DNA of 64,000 nucleotides, taken from Cohnella ginsengisoli (GTDB lineage Bacteria > Bacillota > Bacilli > Paenibacillales > Paenibacillaceae). Positions 9,266 through 19,089 of the stretch are shown here, one piece after another. The notes beneath the pieces are model-generated. The model was given only the letters and a program-made list of their open reading frames with translations, searched no databases and had not been told where the DNA came from. The position numbers and the translations under genes were made by a program. The stretch spans positions 558,001-622,000 of the forward strand of contig NZ_JAPDHZ010000008.1 in NCBI RefSeq assembly GCF_029525555.1. Direction: 5' to 3'. Positions within the stretch are counted from its first letter, which is position 1. Every line of letters begins with the position of its first letter.

Positions 9266-11623
9266 TTACGTGCTGGCGCCGGTTGTGCCGGCGGAGCTGC
9301 TGCTCGTCGAATCGGTCGCGCCGGTTCCGTTCGTGCTGTTCGTGCTTCCAGCCGAACCGGCCGTGTCGTTCGTGCCGGTACCGGTGCCAGAGCCCGTCGT
9401 GCCCGTCGTACCGTCCGCACCCGGACGGCCCATGCCCCGGCCGCCGCCGAAGCCGCCGCGTCCGCCGCCCATGCCGCCCATCTCGCCGCCGCCGGTCGTG
9501 ATGCCGGACTCGTTCACGTACGTCGTCTTGTCGCCCATCTCGAACGTGACGACCTTGGTCGTGTCGGCCGTGCCGCCGCCGGTATATAGGCCGTCCTTCG
9601 GCGTGCCGCCGGACGTGCCGCCCGTCGAGATCGTGTAGCTCTCGCCGGATTTCAGATCCGGGGAGGAGTATACGAGCGTCTGGAACGTCTTGGCCGGCGC
9701 GAAGGTCGCGACCGCGTTGCCCGCGCCGTCCGTCAGCGTGACCAGGGTGCCCGCATCAAGCGTGCTAGGGAAGGTCATGAGCAGCGATACCTGCGACGAG
9801 TCCTCGGACGGTGCCTGCGCCATGCCCGCTGCACCGGCGGCGATCAACGTGCCGCCGGACTGCTCGAACGTGCCGTCGTAATCCAGCGCGCCGTTGCCGG
9901 CGTTGGTTGGGCCGTTGACGATGGCCGTGCCGCCGGTCATGACGGCCGAGCCGTTGGAGTCGAGACCGTCGCCGCCCCCATCCACGTAGAGGTAGCCGCC
10001 GGAGATCGTGAGCAGCGCCTGTTCGGTGCCCGCGGATGCATTGACGCCGTCGTCGCTGGACGTGACGTGCGTCTCGCCGCCCGCGATCACGATGCTCGCG
10101 CTCTCGATGCCTTCGTAGCTCTTGGCGATGTCGATCGTGCCGTCCGAGATGGTGAGCGTCGTGTCGCCGTGAATGCCGTCGTCTCCGCTCTGCAGGCTGA
10201 ACGTGCCGCCCAAGATGCCGACATTCGCGTTGCTGTGAATCGCGTCGTCCGCCGCATCCACGGAGAACGTGCCGCCTGCGATGGCGATGTCGCCGCCTGC
10301 CTTCAGTCCCTTGACGCTCGTCGATTCGGTCTCTTCAGCCGACGCCGCTGCCGTCTCATCCGCGTCGTTCCCGCTTTTATCGGTCGAACCCGAAGCCGTA
10401 TCGCTCGAACCTGTATCGCTCGAAGCCGCAGCGCCGGAAGCCGTCGAGTCAGAAGTCGCGTTTGAAGCCGTCGCCCCGGCGGCCGGCGGCGTCTGCGCCG
10501 GATCCGTCACGCCGCTCGAGCCCGGTCCTTGGCCGTCCGTCGGCGGCTCGGGCGGCTGCTGGCCGTCAGCCGGCATTTGCCCGTCGGCCGGCGGCTGAGG
10601 CATATCGCCGTCCGTGCCTTGCCAATCAGGACGTACGCCGCCGAAGCCGCCGCCGCCAAACCCGCCCGGCCCCTCCTCCGCATGCGTCTTCGTCGAATTC
10701 GCCGCGCCGCCGCCCGTTATGATGTCGAACGTGCCGTCCGCCACCAACAGCGCGGTCTCTGCCTGGATGCCGTCGTTCGCCGACGTGATCTTGAACGTAC
10801 CGTTCGCGATCGCCACGAAGCCCTTGTCCGCATCCTTGTCATTGGTGGACTTGATGCCGTCGCCGCCCGCGTCGATCGTGATGTCGCCGTCCTTGATCGC
10901 GACAAGGTCCTTGCCGATCAGTCCGTCGTCCGCCGACTTGACCGCGAGCGTGCCGCTCACGATTTTCAGGTCGTCCTTGGCGGCGATGCCGTCGTTGGCG
11001 TTGCCCGCGACGGTCAGCTTGCCGGTGCCGTTGATCGTCAGATCGTCCTTGCTGAACAGCGCGGCCGTTGGCGCTTCATCGGAGGTATCCGCATAGGTCG
11101 CGCCGTCCGTCACGGCGTTCTGCGTACCTTCCGCGAGCGTTACGACCGTCTTGTCGGCCGATTTGACGTAGATGGCGGCGCCGTTCTTGTTCGTGATGTC
11201 GGCGCCGTTCAGCACGAGGCGCACGACGTCGCCGTCTCCCGCTTCGACGACGATCTGCCCGTCGTCCAGCGTCCCGCTCAGCACGTACGTACCCGCCGCC
11301 GTGATCTTGACCGCGCCGCCCTGGGCCGTCGCGCCCGATCCGGTCACGGTCGCCGCGCCGCCGTCCAGCGCGATCGTCGTCGCGCCATCCGCCGACCATG
11401 TCGCCGTCGTGTCGTCCGCGTCAAACGTCACCTTGTCGTCCAGATTTACGCTCGCCAGCGTGATCGGCGTACCCGATGACGCGGACGCTGCGGATGCGAT
11501 TTGGCCCGTGGTGTTGGCGGACGCGGCCCCTGCCACATCCGAAGACTTGGCGCTGCAGCCTGCAGCCAGCATGGCGGCGAGCAGCGCAATAGCGATGGCT
11601 TTTGCTTTATGCGAATGTTTCAT
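9266..11623 (-). CDS. Carbohydrate-binding beta-helix lipoprotein (Cthe_2159-like)
   Basis: 785 aa. Residues 1-23 are a lipoprotein signal with lipobox LAAGC. The body repeats short modules such as GGDGIKSTND, SANDGIQAE, AADDAIHSN, SGDDGIHGDT and SSDDGVNAS, the ladder pattern of the right-handed beta-helix in Cthe_2159-type proteins. These bind acidic and cellulosic sugars and resemble polysaccharide lyases. A Gly/Pro-rich, then Ser/Thr/Asp-rich low-complexity insert (about residues 300-430) splits the helix, and the C-terminus is a Gly/Thr/Ser tail. AGGGAA precedes the ATG. It sits 64 bp after the DUF4956 gene and is the last gene of the VTC operon. Confidence 0.85.
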   Translation of the reverse strand: MKHSHKAKAIAIALLAAMLAAGCSAKSSDVAGAASANTTGQIASAASASSGTPITLASVNLDDKVTFDADDTTATWSADGATTIALDGGAATVTGSGATAQGGAVKITAAGTYVLSGTLDDGQIVVEAGDGDVVRLVLNGADITNKNGAAIYVKSADKTVVTLAEGTQNAVTDGATYADTSDEAPTAALFSKDDLTINGTGKLTVAGNANDGIAAKDDLKIVSGTLAVKSADDGLIGKDLVAIKDGDITIDAGGDGIKSTNDKDADKGFVAIANGTFKITSANDGIQAETALLVADGTFDIITGGGAANSTKTHAEEGPGGFGGGGFGGVRPDWQGTDGDMPQPPADGQMPADGQQPPEPPTDGQGPGSSGVTDPAQTPPAAGATASNATSDSTASGAAASSDTGSSDTASGSTDKSGNDADETAAASAEETESTSVKGLKAGGDIAIAGGTFSVDAADDAIHSNANVGILGGTFSLQSGDDGIHGDTTLTISDGTIDIAKSYEGIESASIVIAGGETHVTSSDDGVNASAGTEQALLTISGGYLYVDGGGDGLDSNGSAVMTGGTAIVNGPTNAGNGALDYDGTFEQSGGTLIAAGAAGMAQAPSEDSSQVSLLMTFPSTLDAGTLVTLTDGAGNAVATFAPAKTFQTLVYSSPDLKSGESYTISTGGTSGGTPKDGLYTGGGTADTTKVVTFEMGDKTTYVNESGITTGGGEMGGMGGGRGGFGGGRGMGRPGADGTTGTTGSGTGTGTNDTAGSAGSTNSTNGTGATDSTSSSSAGTTGAST

Positions 11624-11687
11624 ACAATTCCCTCTTCTCGGTTAGGATGATGCTGCGTATCGTCTTATGCCTCTAACAACAACTTGC

Positions 11688-12369
11688 TCAATACTCCTGC
11701 ACGACCGGATTCATCGTGAGCGTGATGTCCAGATTCCCGTTGCGCGTCCGTACCGCGTCCAGCAGCTCCTTCTGGCTCGTATGCGGCCCGATCTGGACCG
11801 CGTACACCAATTCGTACAGACTGCCAAGCTCCGTCGTGCGTACCTTCTTCAGCTCATAGCCGACGCCGAACTTGCGGAAGATTTCGTCGAACGCTTCTTC
11901 ATAGCCCAGATTCTCGGGAATCGTGACCTTCAGCAGCTTGGTCTGCGCCTTGTTCGCGCCGAAGTTGATCGCTTTGAGGACGAACATCAGGATGCACAGG
12001 CACACCGTGAACAGCGCCGCGTAGCCGTAAGCGCCGACGCCGCACGCCAGGCCCGCCGCCATCGAGAACAGCACGTAGGAGATATCCTTCGAATCCCCCC
12101 GGCGCGCTTCGGAACCGGATGATCGAGAAGGCGCCCGCCAGGCTGAACGCGCGAGCGATGTTGCTGCCGATCAGGAGGATGATGATGGCGACGATCGTCG
12201 GCAGGACCATCATCGTGAGCGTGAAGCTCGGGGAGTAAGCGACCTGCGTTTTCATATAAGTAAGGCTGATGACGCCCCCCAGCAGAATAGCGATGCCGAA
12301 GGTGAGCAGCGCGTGCGTCAAGGTCAGCTCCGCGTCCGCGGCGACCGTCGTGAAGATCGAGTCGATCAT
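11688..12369 (-). CDS. DUF4956 membrane protein (frameshifted)
   Basis: About 226 aa once repaired. Four membrane helices are visible (about residues 20-40, 50-70, 97-115 and 118-135), with the family signature FSIIRFRSAPGDSKDISY between the second and third. A soluble C-terminal domain (LLKVTIPENLGYEEAFDEIF) follows. The frame is broken by a six-C run (12095-12100); removing one base joins the halves exactly at the signature. The ATG overlaps the stop of the VTC gene (ATGA). DUF4956 proteins are repeatedly found beside VTC-domain proteins; the joint function is not known. Confidence 0.88.
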
Positions 12370-13172
12370 AGCAAAATTCTCTCCCTTTCCATTTTCGTCC
12401 GTTCCATCGTGTCGGCATCGATCTCTCCGGCGCCCGCCGCATACAGCTCCGGCACCTTGCCCGCGTACCGGATCGACTTCTTATATTCGTTGCCGTACTT
12501 GCTGAAGCCCGTCCGGTACATCGACAGCTCCGACAGCAGCCGCGACAGCCACACCGGCACCGTTTTCTCCGCCTTTACTTCCATCAGCCATTGGCCCTTC
12601 TCCATCAGCTGTTCGCCGTAGTCGCCGGCCTCCATCACCAGGTCGTGCCGCCGCGACCGGATGTTCGTATCGAACGTGATCCGCAGATCCCGGCCGTCCT
12701 TCGCGAACATCGCGATCCGGTCGTACGCCAGGTACGTCATCGGCACCAGCGCGTACCGCGACAGGAAGTACTCGATCTCCGCGATGACCTGCTTGTTCAT
12801 CCCCTCGCGGAAGGCCGGCGGCCGGCCCGTCCGGACGAATTCGTACGCTTCGCCGAGCCCGAGCGACGTCCGGCGCTTGTTCACGAGGCCGAACACCTTC
12901 TTTTTCAGCTCCAGGTACACCTTCGCGTCCGGCTCAGGCACGCCGTAAGCCCGAATTCGCAGCTTTTCCCGATACTTCGGCTTCGAGAGGCTCGTGCGGA
13001 TCAGCGTGTGCTGCGGGGTATCGTAATATAGGTTGCTGATCGCGTAAAACTTGTCGTCCTTGTTGTACGCGTCGAGGTTCATGTATGCCGTCAGACGGTT
13101 GTAGATGCCGTAGAAGGCTTTCGTGTCTATCAGATATTTGTTCTCGTAGCGGTTGAAAACTTCGATCGCCAT
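12366..13172 (-). CDS. VTC-domain (polyphosphate polymerase-like) protein
   Basis: 268 aa covering one VTC tunnel domain and nothing else. The basic and acidic tunnel residues are recognisable in order: RYENKY (8-13), NLYYDT, KYREKLRIRAYG, YLELKKK, NKRR, AYDRIAMF, RITFDTNI, LMEVKAEK and SKYGNEY. In eukaryotic Vtc4 this domain makes polyphosphate from ATP. Bacterial stand-alone versions are less studied, so the activity is inferred. The ATG at 13172 has AAGGGAG upstream; upstream in-frame codons to 13217 look non-coding. It is the first gene of the operon VTC, DUF4956, beta-helix lipoprotein. Confidence 0.88.
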   Translation of the reverse strand: MAIEVFNRYENKYLIDTKAFYGIYNRLTAYMNLDAYNKDDKFYAISNLYYDTPQHTLIRTSLSKPKYREKLRIRAYGVPEPDAKVYLELKKKVFGLVNKRRTSLGLGEAYEFVRTGRPPAFREGMNKQVIAEIEYFLSRYALVPMTYLAYDRIAMFAKDGRDLRITFDTNIRSRRHDLVMEAGDYGEQLMEKGQWLMEVKAEKTVPVWLSRLLSELSMYRTGFSKYGNEYKKSIRYAGKVPELYAAGAGEIDADTMERTKMERERILL

Positions 13173-13234
13173 GCGCCCGCGCTCCCTTCCTTGTCGGCGA
13201 CTACCTCGCCCTTCCATGATCCAAGCTTACCGAG

Positions 13235-13255
13235 GGAACCTTTAACGAATCTTAA
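13235..13255 (-). promoter_or_regulatory. Direct-repeat operator upstream of the VTC operon
   Basis: Read on the minus strand it is TTAAGATTCG followed at once by TTAAAGGTTC, a 10-bp direct repeat of the type bound by OmpR/PhoB regulators. The second half is identical to that of the site facing the response regulator gene. A weak -10 (TAAGCT) follows 6 bp later. Confidence 0.6.
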
Positions 13256-13306
13256 ATTGTAAACGCCGTGTAAAAACGTATGGTCCGGCGCGCCGCAGTG
13301 GTACGA

Positions 13307-13338
13307 TTAAGGTTGATTAAAGGTTCTCTCCCTACAAT
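13307..13338 (+). promoter_or_regulatory. Direct-repeat operator and promoter of the response-regulator gene
   Basis: TTAAGGTTGA and TTAAAGGTTC abut (10-bp repeat) and are followed 6 bp later by a good -10, TACAAT (13333-13338). The second half-site covers the place of the -35 box, which itself is poor, as at promoters activated by PhoB-type regulators. The site mirrors the one at 13235-13255. Confidence 0.65.
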
Positions 13339-13375
13339 AAAGGGCAAGACGATTGACGAAGGGGTTCGGACGACC

Positions 13376-14057
13376 ATGAGGATACTCATCGTAGAAGACG
13401 AAGTGCATCTGGCGGAGGCGCTCTCGCAGATTCTTCGCAAAAATCACTATTCCGTGGACACCGTACACGACGGACAGTCGGGGCTGGATAACGCGCTGAG
13501 CGGCATCTACGACCTGCTGCTGCTCGATATCATGCTGCCGGAGATGGACGGGATCGAGGTGCTGCGGACGCTCCGCGAGCAGGGCGTGCACACGCCCGTC
13601 ATCCTGCTCACCGCCAAGGGCGAGACCGACGACAAGATCGCGGGGCTCGACTACGGGGCGGACGATTATATCGCGAAGCCGTTCGTCACGGGCGAGCTGC
13701 TGGCGCGGATCCGGGCGGCGCTGCGTCGCAAGGGCGAGGCCGTCATCCCGGACGACGGGCTTCGGTTCGGCGACCTCGAGCTCAACACGTCGACGCTCAA
13801 GCTGTCGTGCAAAGGCAAGGAGCTGAAGCTGATCTTAAAGGAAAGCGAACTGCTCGAGCTCCTGATCTCGCGCCGTCAGGCGGTGACGAGCAAGGAGCAA
13901 ATCATCGAGAAGCTGTGGGGCTTCGACTCGGACGCGGAGCACAACAACGTGGAGGTCTACATCTCCTTTTTTGCGAAAAAAACTGACCTTCCTGAACGCG
14001 TCGGCGCGCATAAGCACGATACGGGGCGTCGGGTACGTACTGGAGGCCGCGGACTGA
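13376..14057 (+). CDS. OmpR-family response regulator (frameshifted near its end)
   Basis: About 226 aa. The receiver domain has the acidic pair (IVEDEVH), the phospho-Asp in LLLLDIMLPEMDG, the Thr in LLTAKG and the Lys in IAKPF. The winged-helix DNA-binding domain (LRFGDLELN..LKLILKESELLELL) follows. A T6 run (13967-13972) shifts the frame; one T fewer gives the normal ending LTFLNASARISTIRGVGYVL, with a TGA at 14055-14057 that overlaps the kinase ATG. As given, the sequence instead fuses the two genes into one frame, which I regard as an artefact. It probably acts on the paired operators at 13235 and 13307. Confidence 0.9.
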
Positions 14058-15344
14058 TGTTCAACCGGCTGCGCAATCGATTTCTCCTCATGAACATGGT
14101 TATCATCACGATTATTATGCTGGTCGCCTTCGCGTCCATCTATGTCATCACGTACCAGAATACCAAGCGGGACATCGACATGGAGCTGCATCGCGTCGCG
14201 GACTTCTACCACAAAGGCGATGCTATGAACGGGGGCAAGCAGCGGCAGGGCAAAGACGGCAGCCGGCTTCCGCAGCAGATGGACGACGGCGGCATGGGTC
14301 CGTTCGCGGAGCGCTCCGTCTCGTTCGGCCTTCGGACGGACGCGCGGTGGAATCTGGTCCAGGCGGACTCCCGGTACGACATGGACGACGAATTTTATGC
14401 CGCGGCGCTGAAAAAGGCGAAGGCTGATCCGGTCGACAGCGGACGCTTCACGCTGAGCGACACGCGCTGGGCGTACAGCGTGGAGCCCGGCCCGTCGGGA
14501 TACACGGTCTCCTACATGGACGTGACCGCCCAGCAGAAGATCCTCACGAATCTCGTGTACACCTTCTCCGCGGTCGCGCTCGTCATGCTGGCGGTCATCT
14601 ACGCCACGAGCCGCTACTTCGCGGGACGCTCCATCGCGCCGGTACGGGACGCCTTCGACAAGCAGAAGCGGTTCATCGCCGACGCCTCCCACGAGCTTAA
14701 GACGCCGCTCGCCGTCATCAACACCAACGCCGACGTGCTACTCGCCAACGAGGGCGATACGATTGCCTCGCAAGCGAAGTGGCTGCACCATATCAAGTCG
14801 GAGACCGAGCGCATGAAGACGCTGACCAACGACCTGCTTTATCTAACCGAGATGGAGGACGCCCGCGCGCGGACGATCTTCGTCCCGTTCGACGTCAGCG
14901 ATGCGGTCGAGGGCGTCCTGCTCACGATGGAAGCCGTCATCTTCGAGCAGGATCTCACGCTCGCGTACGACTTGGAGCCCGGCCTGACCGCCGTCGGCAG
15001 CGCCGAGCAGCTCAAGCAGGTCGTCATGATCCTGCTGGACAACGCGGTCAAGTATAACGAGCCCCAGGGCGAGATCTCGCTGACGCTCAAAAAAGCAGCA
15101 TCACCAGATCCAGCTCGCGGTCTCGAACACCGGCGCGGGCATTCCCGCGGAGCACGTGGACCGCATTTTCGACCGCTTCTACCGCGCCGACGCCTCGCGT
15201 TCGCGCAAGCAAGGCGGATACGGCCTCGGCCTCGCCATCGCCAAGTCGATCGTCGAGCAGCACCGCGGGCGGATCGTCGCCAAGAGCGCGCCCGGCGAGC
15301 GCACGACGTTCACGGTGACGCTCCCGCTGGAGGCAAAAAAATAA
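14057..15344 (+). CDS. Sensor histidine kinase, partner of the upstream regulator (frameshifted)
   Basis: About 428 aa. Membrane helices are near residues 9-33 and 160-182, enclosing a roughly 125-residue external sensor region. The HisKA box is FIADASHELKTPLAVI and the N box is LLDNAVKYN. The ATP-lid Gly boxes are GIPAEHVDRIFDRFYRAD and GYGLGLAIAKSI. A run of six A (15089-15094) breaks the frame just after the N box; one A fewer reads KKQHHQIQLAVSNTGAGI. It is translationally coupled to the regulator gene. The signal is unknown; the neighbours suggest cell-surface polymer status. Confidence 0.9.
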
Positions 15345-15378
15345 GCCAGTCGCTAGGAGATTCGCGGGGCTCTGTCGA

Positions 15379-18300
15379 ATGTTGCACGTTATGACACGAA
15401 AACCGCTATCCACTCGCCAATATATCGCCGTCGCCGCGCTTTTCTTCGCCGTCCTTTTGGGGCTCAGATGGTCCTGGACCCATCTCTTCTTCCCGATCGA
15501 GCATCCCGTAATCGAGGACGGCGTGCTCGATCTGCGCGGCGTCGACCTGGAAGCCTCTCACCCGTTCGCGCTGGACGGCGAGTGGCTTTTTTACCCCTCC
15601 CGCCTCCTCTCCGAGAAGAAGCCAGGGCGGAGACGTACCCGTCCCGCCCTATTCATGTGCCCGGAGACTGGCGGAGCGCGCTGGACGCCCACGACGGAGC
15701 GCCCTCCTATGGCTATGGTACGTACCGGCTGCGCATTCTGACCGATCCGCTGAAGAAGCCGGTAACGGCGTGGCTTAGCCGCGTCCAGTCCGCCACGGTC
15801 GTGTCGATGAACGGCTTTTCGGAAGGAACGATCGGCCGGGTGGGCGCGACCAAGCAGACCTATGTGCCTAAGAGCGTCTCCTTCACCTCGACCTACGACG
15901 CTGAAGGCGTGACGGAGATCGACCTGCTCGTGCAAGTGTCCAACTTCGACCACCCCTTCCAGGGCGGCTTCACCCGCTCCGTGCTGTTCGGCGCGCAGTC
16001 GTCGATCGACTTCACCAGATGGTATTCGATCGGCTTCCAGATGATCACCTTCGTCGTGCTGATGCTCCATGGCTTCTACGCCTTTATCCTGTACCTGCTC
16101 AACCGGCGCGACCGGACGTTCCTGCTCTTCAGCCTGCTCACGCTCGCCGCCGGATTGACCGTGACTTCAGATCATGACAACTTGCTCATGCTATGGCTGC
16201 CGATCGACTTCGCCTGGAGCCTGAAAATCCGGCTATTCTCTTACATGTGGCTGTCCTATCTGATCCTCCTGCTTTACAAGCGGTTCAGTTCGGAGCCGCC
16301 CTGGAAGGCGGGCTCGCGTATCTTCGCCGCCGCGTTGTGCGCCTATACGGCGTTCGCCGCGATCGCGCCGGCCTCTTGGGTGTACGTATCGCGCCATTAT
16401 TTCCTATTCGGCGCCTTCTATCTCCTGCCGTTCGCGAGGATGGCCTGGCTCATCGTCCGGATGTACGTCCGCAGGCGCAGCGACGAAGGCTCCGTGTTCC
16501 TTATGGCGGCGGGCTTGGCTGTGCTGTCGAGCGTCATCTGGGGCATCATCGGCTTTACGCCCACGCACTATCCGATCGATATCATCGTGGCGATCATCGG
16601 CTTCTCGTCCTACTGGTTCCAGGTCTACTTCCGCAACGCCAGGGAGAACGCGCAGCTTAACGAGCGTCTGCGGGCCGCCGACAAGGTGAAAGACGAGTTT
16701 CTCGCCAACACGTCGCACGAGCTTCGCACGCCGCTGCACGGCATCATGAATATCGCGGAAACCGTGGTGGCCAAGGAGCGCGGCAGACTGAGCGACGGCG
16801 CGCTGCAGGACATGGGCCTGCTGATCGGCGTCAGCCGGCGCATGTCCCATCTGCTGGGCGATCTGCTCGACGTCGCCCGGCTGCAGGACGGCGGCGTCAA
16901 GCTGCGGATCGCGCCGATGCGCATCCAGTCGATCGTGCCGGGCGTGCTGGACATGCTGGGTTTCCTCGCGGAGAGCAAGACCGTACGGCTGCGTTCGGAC
17001 GTCCCGGACACGCTGCCGGCAGTCCTGGCGGACGAGCAGCGCATCGTGCAAATTCTATATAATCTGCTGCACAATGCGGTCAAATTCACCGACGAAGGCG
17101 TCGTCTCCGTGACCGCGGAGCTGCGGGACGGACGCGTCGTCGTCTCGGTGTCCGACACCGGCAGCGGCATGGACGAGGAGACGCAGGACCGCGTCTTCCG
17201 GCGGTACGAGCAGGGAGCCGGCGACCATGGCGACGGCATCGGGCTCGGCCTCGGCATCTCCAGGCAGCTCGCGGAGCTGCACGGCGGCACGCTGTCGGTG
17301 CGGTCGGCGCCGGGCGAGGGCTCGGCGTTCTCGTTCGATCTGCCGGCGGCCGGGCCGGCTGCCCTTAACGGGGCGGTCGCCTCCTCCTTGACCGCGCCGG
17401 TGGCCTTCGCGACGGCCCCCTTCTCGGAGGCGGGCGCAGAGGCGTCGGCTACGCGAGCGGACGACGAAGCGGCGGCGACAGCCGCGGTGGAGATCGGCGC
17501 GGTGGAGATCAGCGCTTCGGAGGCCGGCGCGGTGAAGATCAACGCTTCGGAGGTCGGCGCGGTGGAGATCAGCGCTTCGGAGGCCGCCGCCTCGGAGATT
17601 GCCGCGGCGATGTACCTGCCTCCGGAAGGCCGCGCGCTGATTCTCGCCGTCGACGACGATCCGGTGAACCTGAACGTCCTTGCCGGCATGCTGTCAAGCG
17701 AGCCCTACGACGTCTCTTTCGCCCACGCCGCGCCGGAAGCCCTCGCCATGCTGGGAGAACGGCGGTGGGACCTGCTCATCGCGGATGTGATGATGCCGCG
17801 CATGTCCGGTTACGAGCTGACCCAGCAAGCGAGAGAGCGCTACGAGATGTCTGAGCTCCCGATTCTTCTCCTGACCGCGCGCAGCCAGCCTTCGGACATC
17901 TATGCGGGCTTCAAGGCAGGCGCGAGCGACTACGTCGCCAAGCCGGTGGATGCGACGGAGCTGCGATACCGCATTCGCGCCCTCGTCGCGCTCAAGCGCT
18001 CCGCCAGCGAGCGGCTGCGAATGGAAGCCGCCTATCTGCAAGCCCAGATCCGGCCGCACTTCGTCGTTAATACGCTCAATTCCATGATCTCTTCAGGAGA
18101 GACCGATCCCGACCGCATGCGCGAGCTGGGACATGCCTTTGCCTCGTTCCTCCGCATGAGCTTCGACTCGATCAATACCGGGGAGATGGTCGTGCTGTCC
18201 CATGAGATCGAGTTGACCGAAGCCTATCTGTTCATCGAGCGCGAACGCTTCGGCGATAGGCTGAAGATCAACTGGGAGACGGAGCCCGGCCTACAGCCGC

Positions 18301-18632
18301 TCGTCCCGCCGCTATCGATTCAGCCGCTCGTCGAGAATGCCGTCAAGCACGGCGTGCTGCGACAGAGCGCGGGCGGCACGGTACGCGTACGCGTCTTCCG
18401 CGGCAAAGGCTGCACCACCGTAGAAGTCGTCGACGACGGCGCCGGCATGACCGAAGAGCAAGCCAGCCGAGCGCTGACGCAATCGGCCTCCGCCGGCCGC
18501 GGCGTCGGACTGTACAATACGAACCGGCGGCTAAAACGCATCTTCGGCCAGGGACTTCGAATCGTCAGCCGGCCTGGGCAAGGCACGATCGTTTCGTTCG
18601 ACATCCCCGACCGGGCATCTCGCAGATCATGA
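15379..18632 (+). CDS. Large hybrid sensor kinase: 7TM-DISM, HisKA/HATPase, receiver, LytS-type kinase (one frameshift)
   Basis: About 1,084 aa. Order of domains: N-terminal helix; a 7TMR-DISM extracellular beta domain (FALDGEWLFYPSRLLS..HVPGDW); seven membrane helices (about 210-400); HisKA with phospho-His in FLANTSHELRTPLHGI; HATPase (GIGLGLGISRQLAELHGG); a linker; a receiver domain (VDDDPVNLN, LLIADVMMPRMSG, VAKPVD); and a second, LytS-type kinase module (AQIRPHFVVNTLNSM, QPLVENAVKHGVL, GVGLYNTNRRL). Two kinase modules of different classes flank one receiver. The frame changes near 15610-15630 and needs one base added, perhaps in the GGG at 15625, unlike the other breaks here. The start is uncertain (15379 or 15391). 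Confidence 0.87.
17501..17590 (+). repeat. Three 30-bp coding repeats in the hybrid-kinase linker
   Basis: Three adjacent 30-bp copies (17501, 17531, 17561) encode VEISASEAGA, VKINASEVGA and VEISASEAAA. They lie in the Ala/Glu/Ser-rich linker between the first HATPase and the receiver domain. It is an in-frame minisatellite that can change linker length without breaking the protein. Confidence 0.9.
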
Positions 18633-18651
18633 TGTTCAGGCGCTCCCGTGC

Positions 18652-18800
18652 GGCGGCTTGCCTCGGAGTTACACGGTGCTGCCGCGTAACGTCGCATACA
18701 AACGGCGGTTTGCCTCGGCGTTATACGACACTGTCGCATAACAAAACCTCCGAGCGGCAGCTTGCCGTGGAGCTACACGGATTTAGCGCACAACGGCGCT
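18652..18800. repeat. Repeat family A, first cluster (about 52-bp period)
   Basis: Three copies of a unit with core GAGTTACACGG...CGCATAAC; the GTTA/GCTA reference points are at 18668, 18720 and 18772. The best copy (18720-18742) is nearly a perfect inverted repeat: arms GTTATACGACA and TGTCGCATAAC around one base. It begins within 20 bp of the hybrid-kinase stop. Confidence 0.85.
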
Positions 18801-18815
18801 CCAGATGCGAGCTGC

Positions 18816-19060
18816 TTGTGCCGATAAATGCCAAAAGGCACTAACGCCCCTTCCGCGGCACTCGAGGGGGGTGCCGATACGCGCCAATAGGCACTATCGC
18901 TGCCTCCGAGCGCGCACGACAGTGCCGATAAGTGCCAATAGACACTATCGCCTGTTCCGCGGCGCTTGAGAAGGTACCGATAAGTGCCAATAGACACTAT
19001 CGCCGCCTCCGTGGCGCTTACGACAGTGCCGGTAAGCGCATATGGGCATTACCGCAGGCC
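18816..19060. repeat. Repeat family B (51-53-bp period, five units)
   Basis: Units begin with GTGCCGATA or a variant at 18818, 18871, 18922, 18974 and 19026. The common form is AGTGCCGATA, AGTGCC, AATAGACACT, so each unit has AGTG..CACT arms around a short loop. The middle units are very similar; the outer two have diverged. The sequence is unrelated to family A, which lies on both sides of it. Confidence 0.88.
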
Positions 19061-19089
19061 GGTTTATGTTACTTTTTTTCAGGGGCGAT

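Noticed and set aside
13376..15344. Apparent fusion of the response regulator and histidine kinase in one frame
   Set aside because: The fusion arises from one extra T at 13967-13972. Removing it restores the normal regulator C-terminus and a stop that overlaps the kinase ATG.
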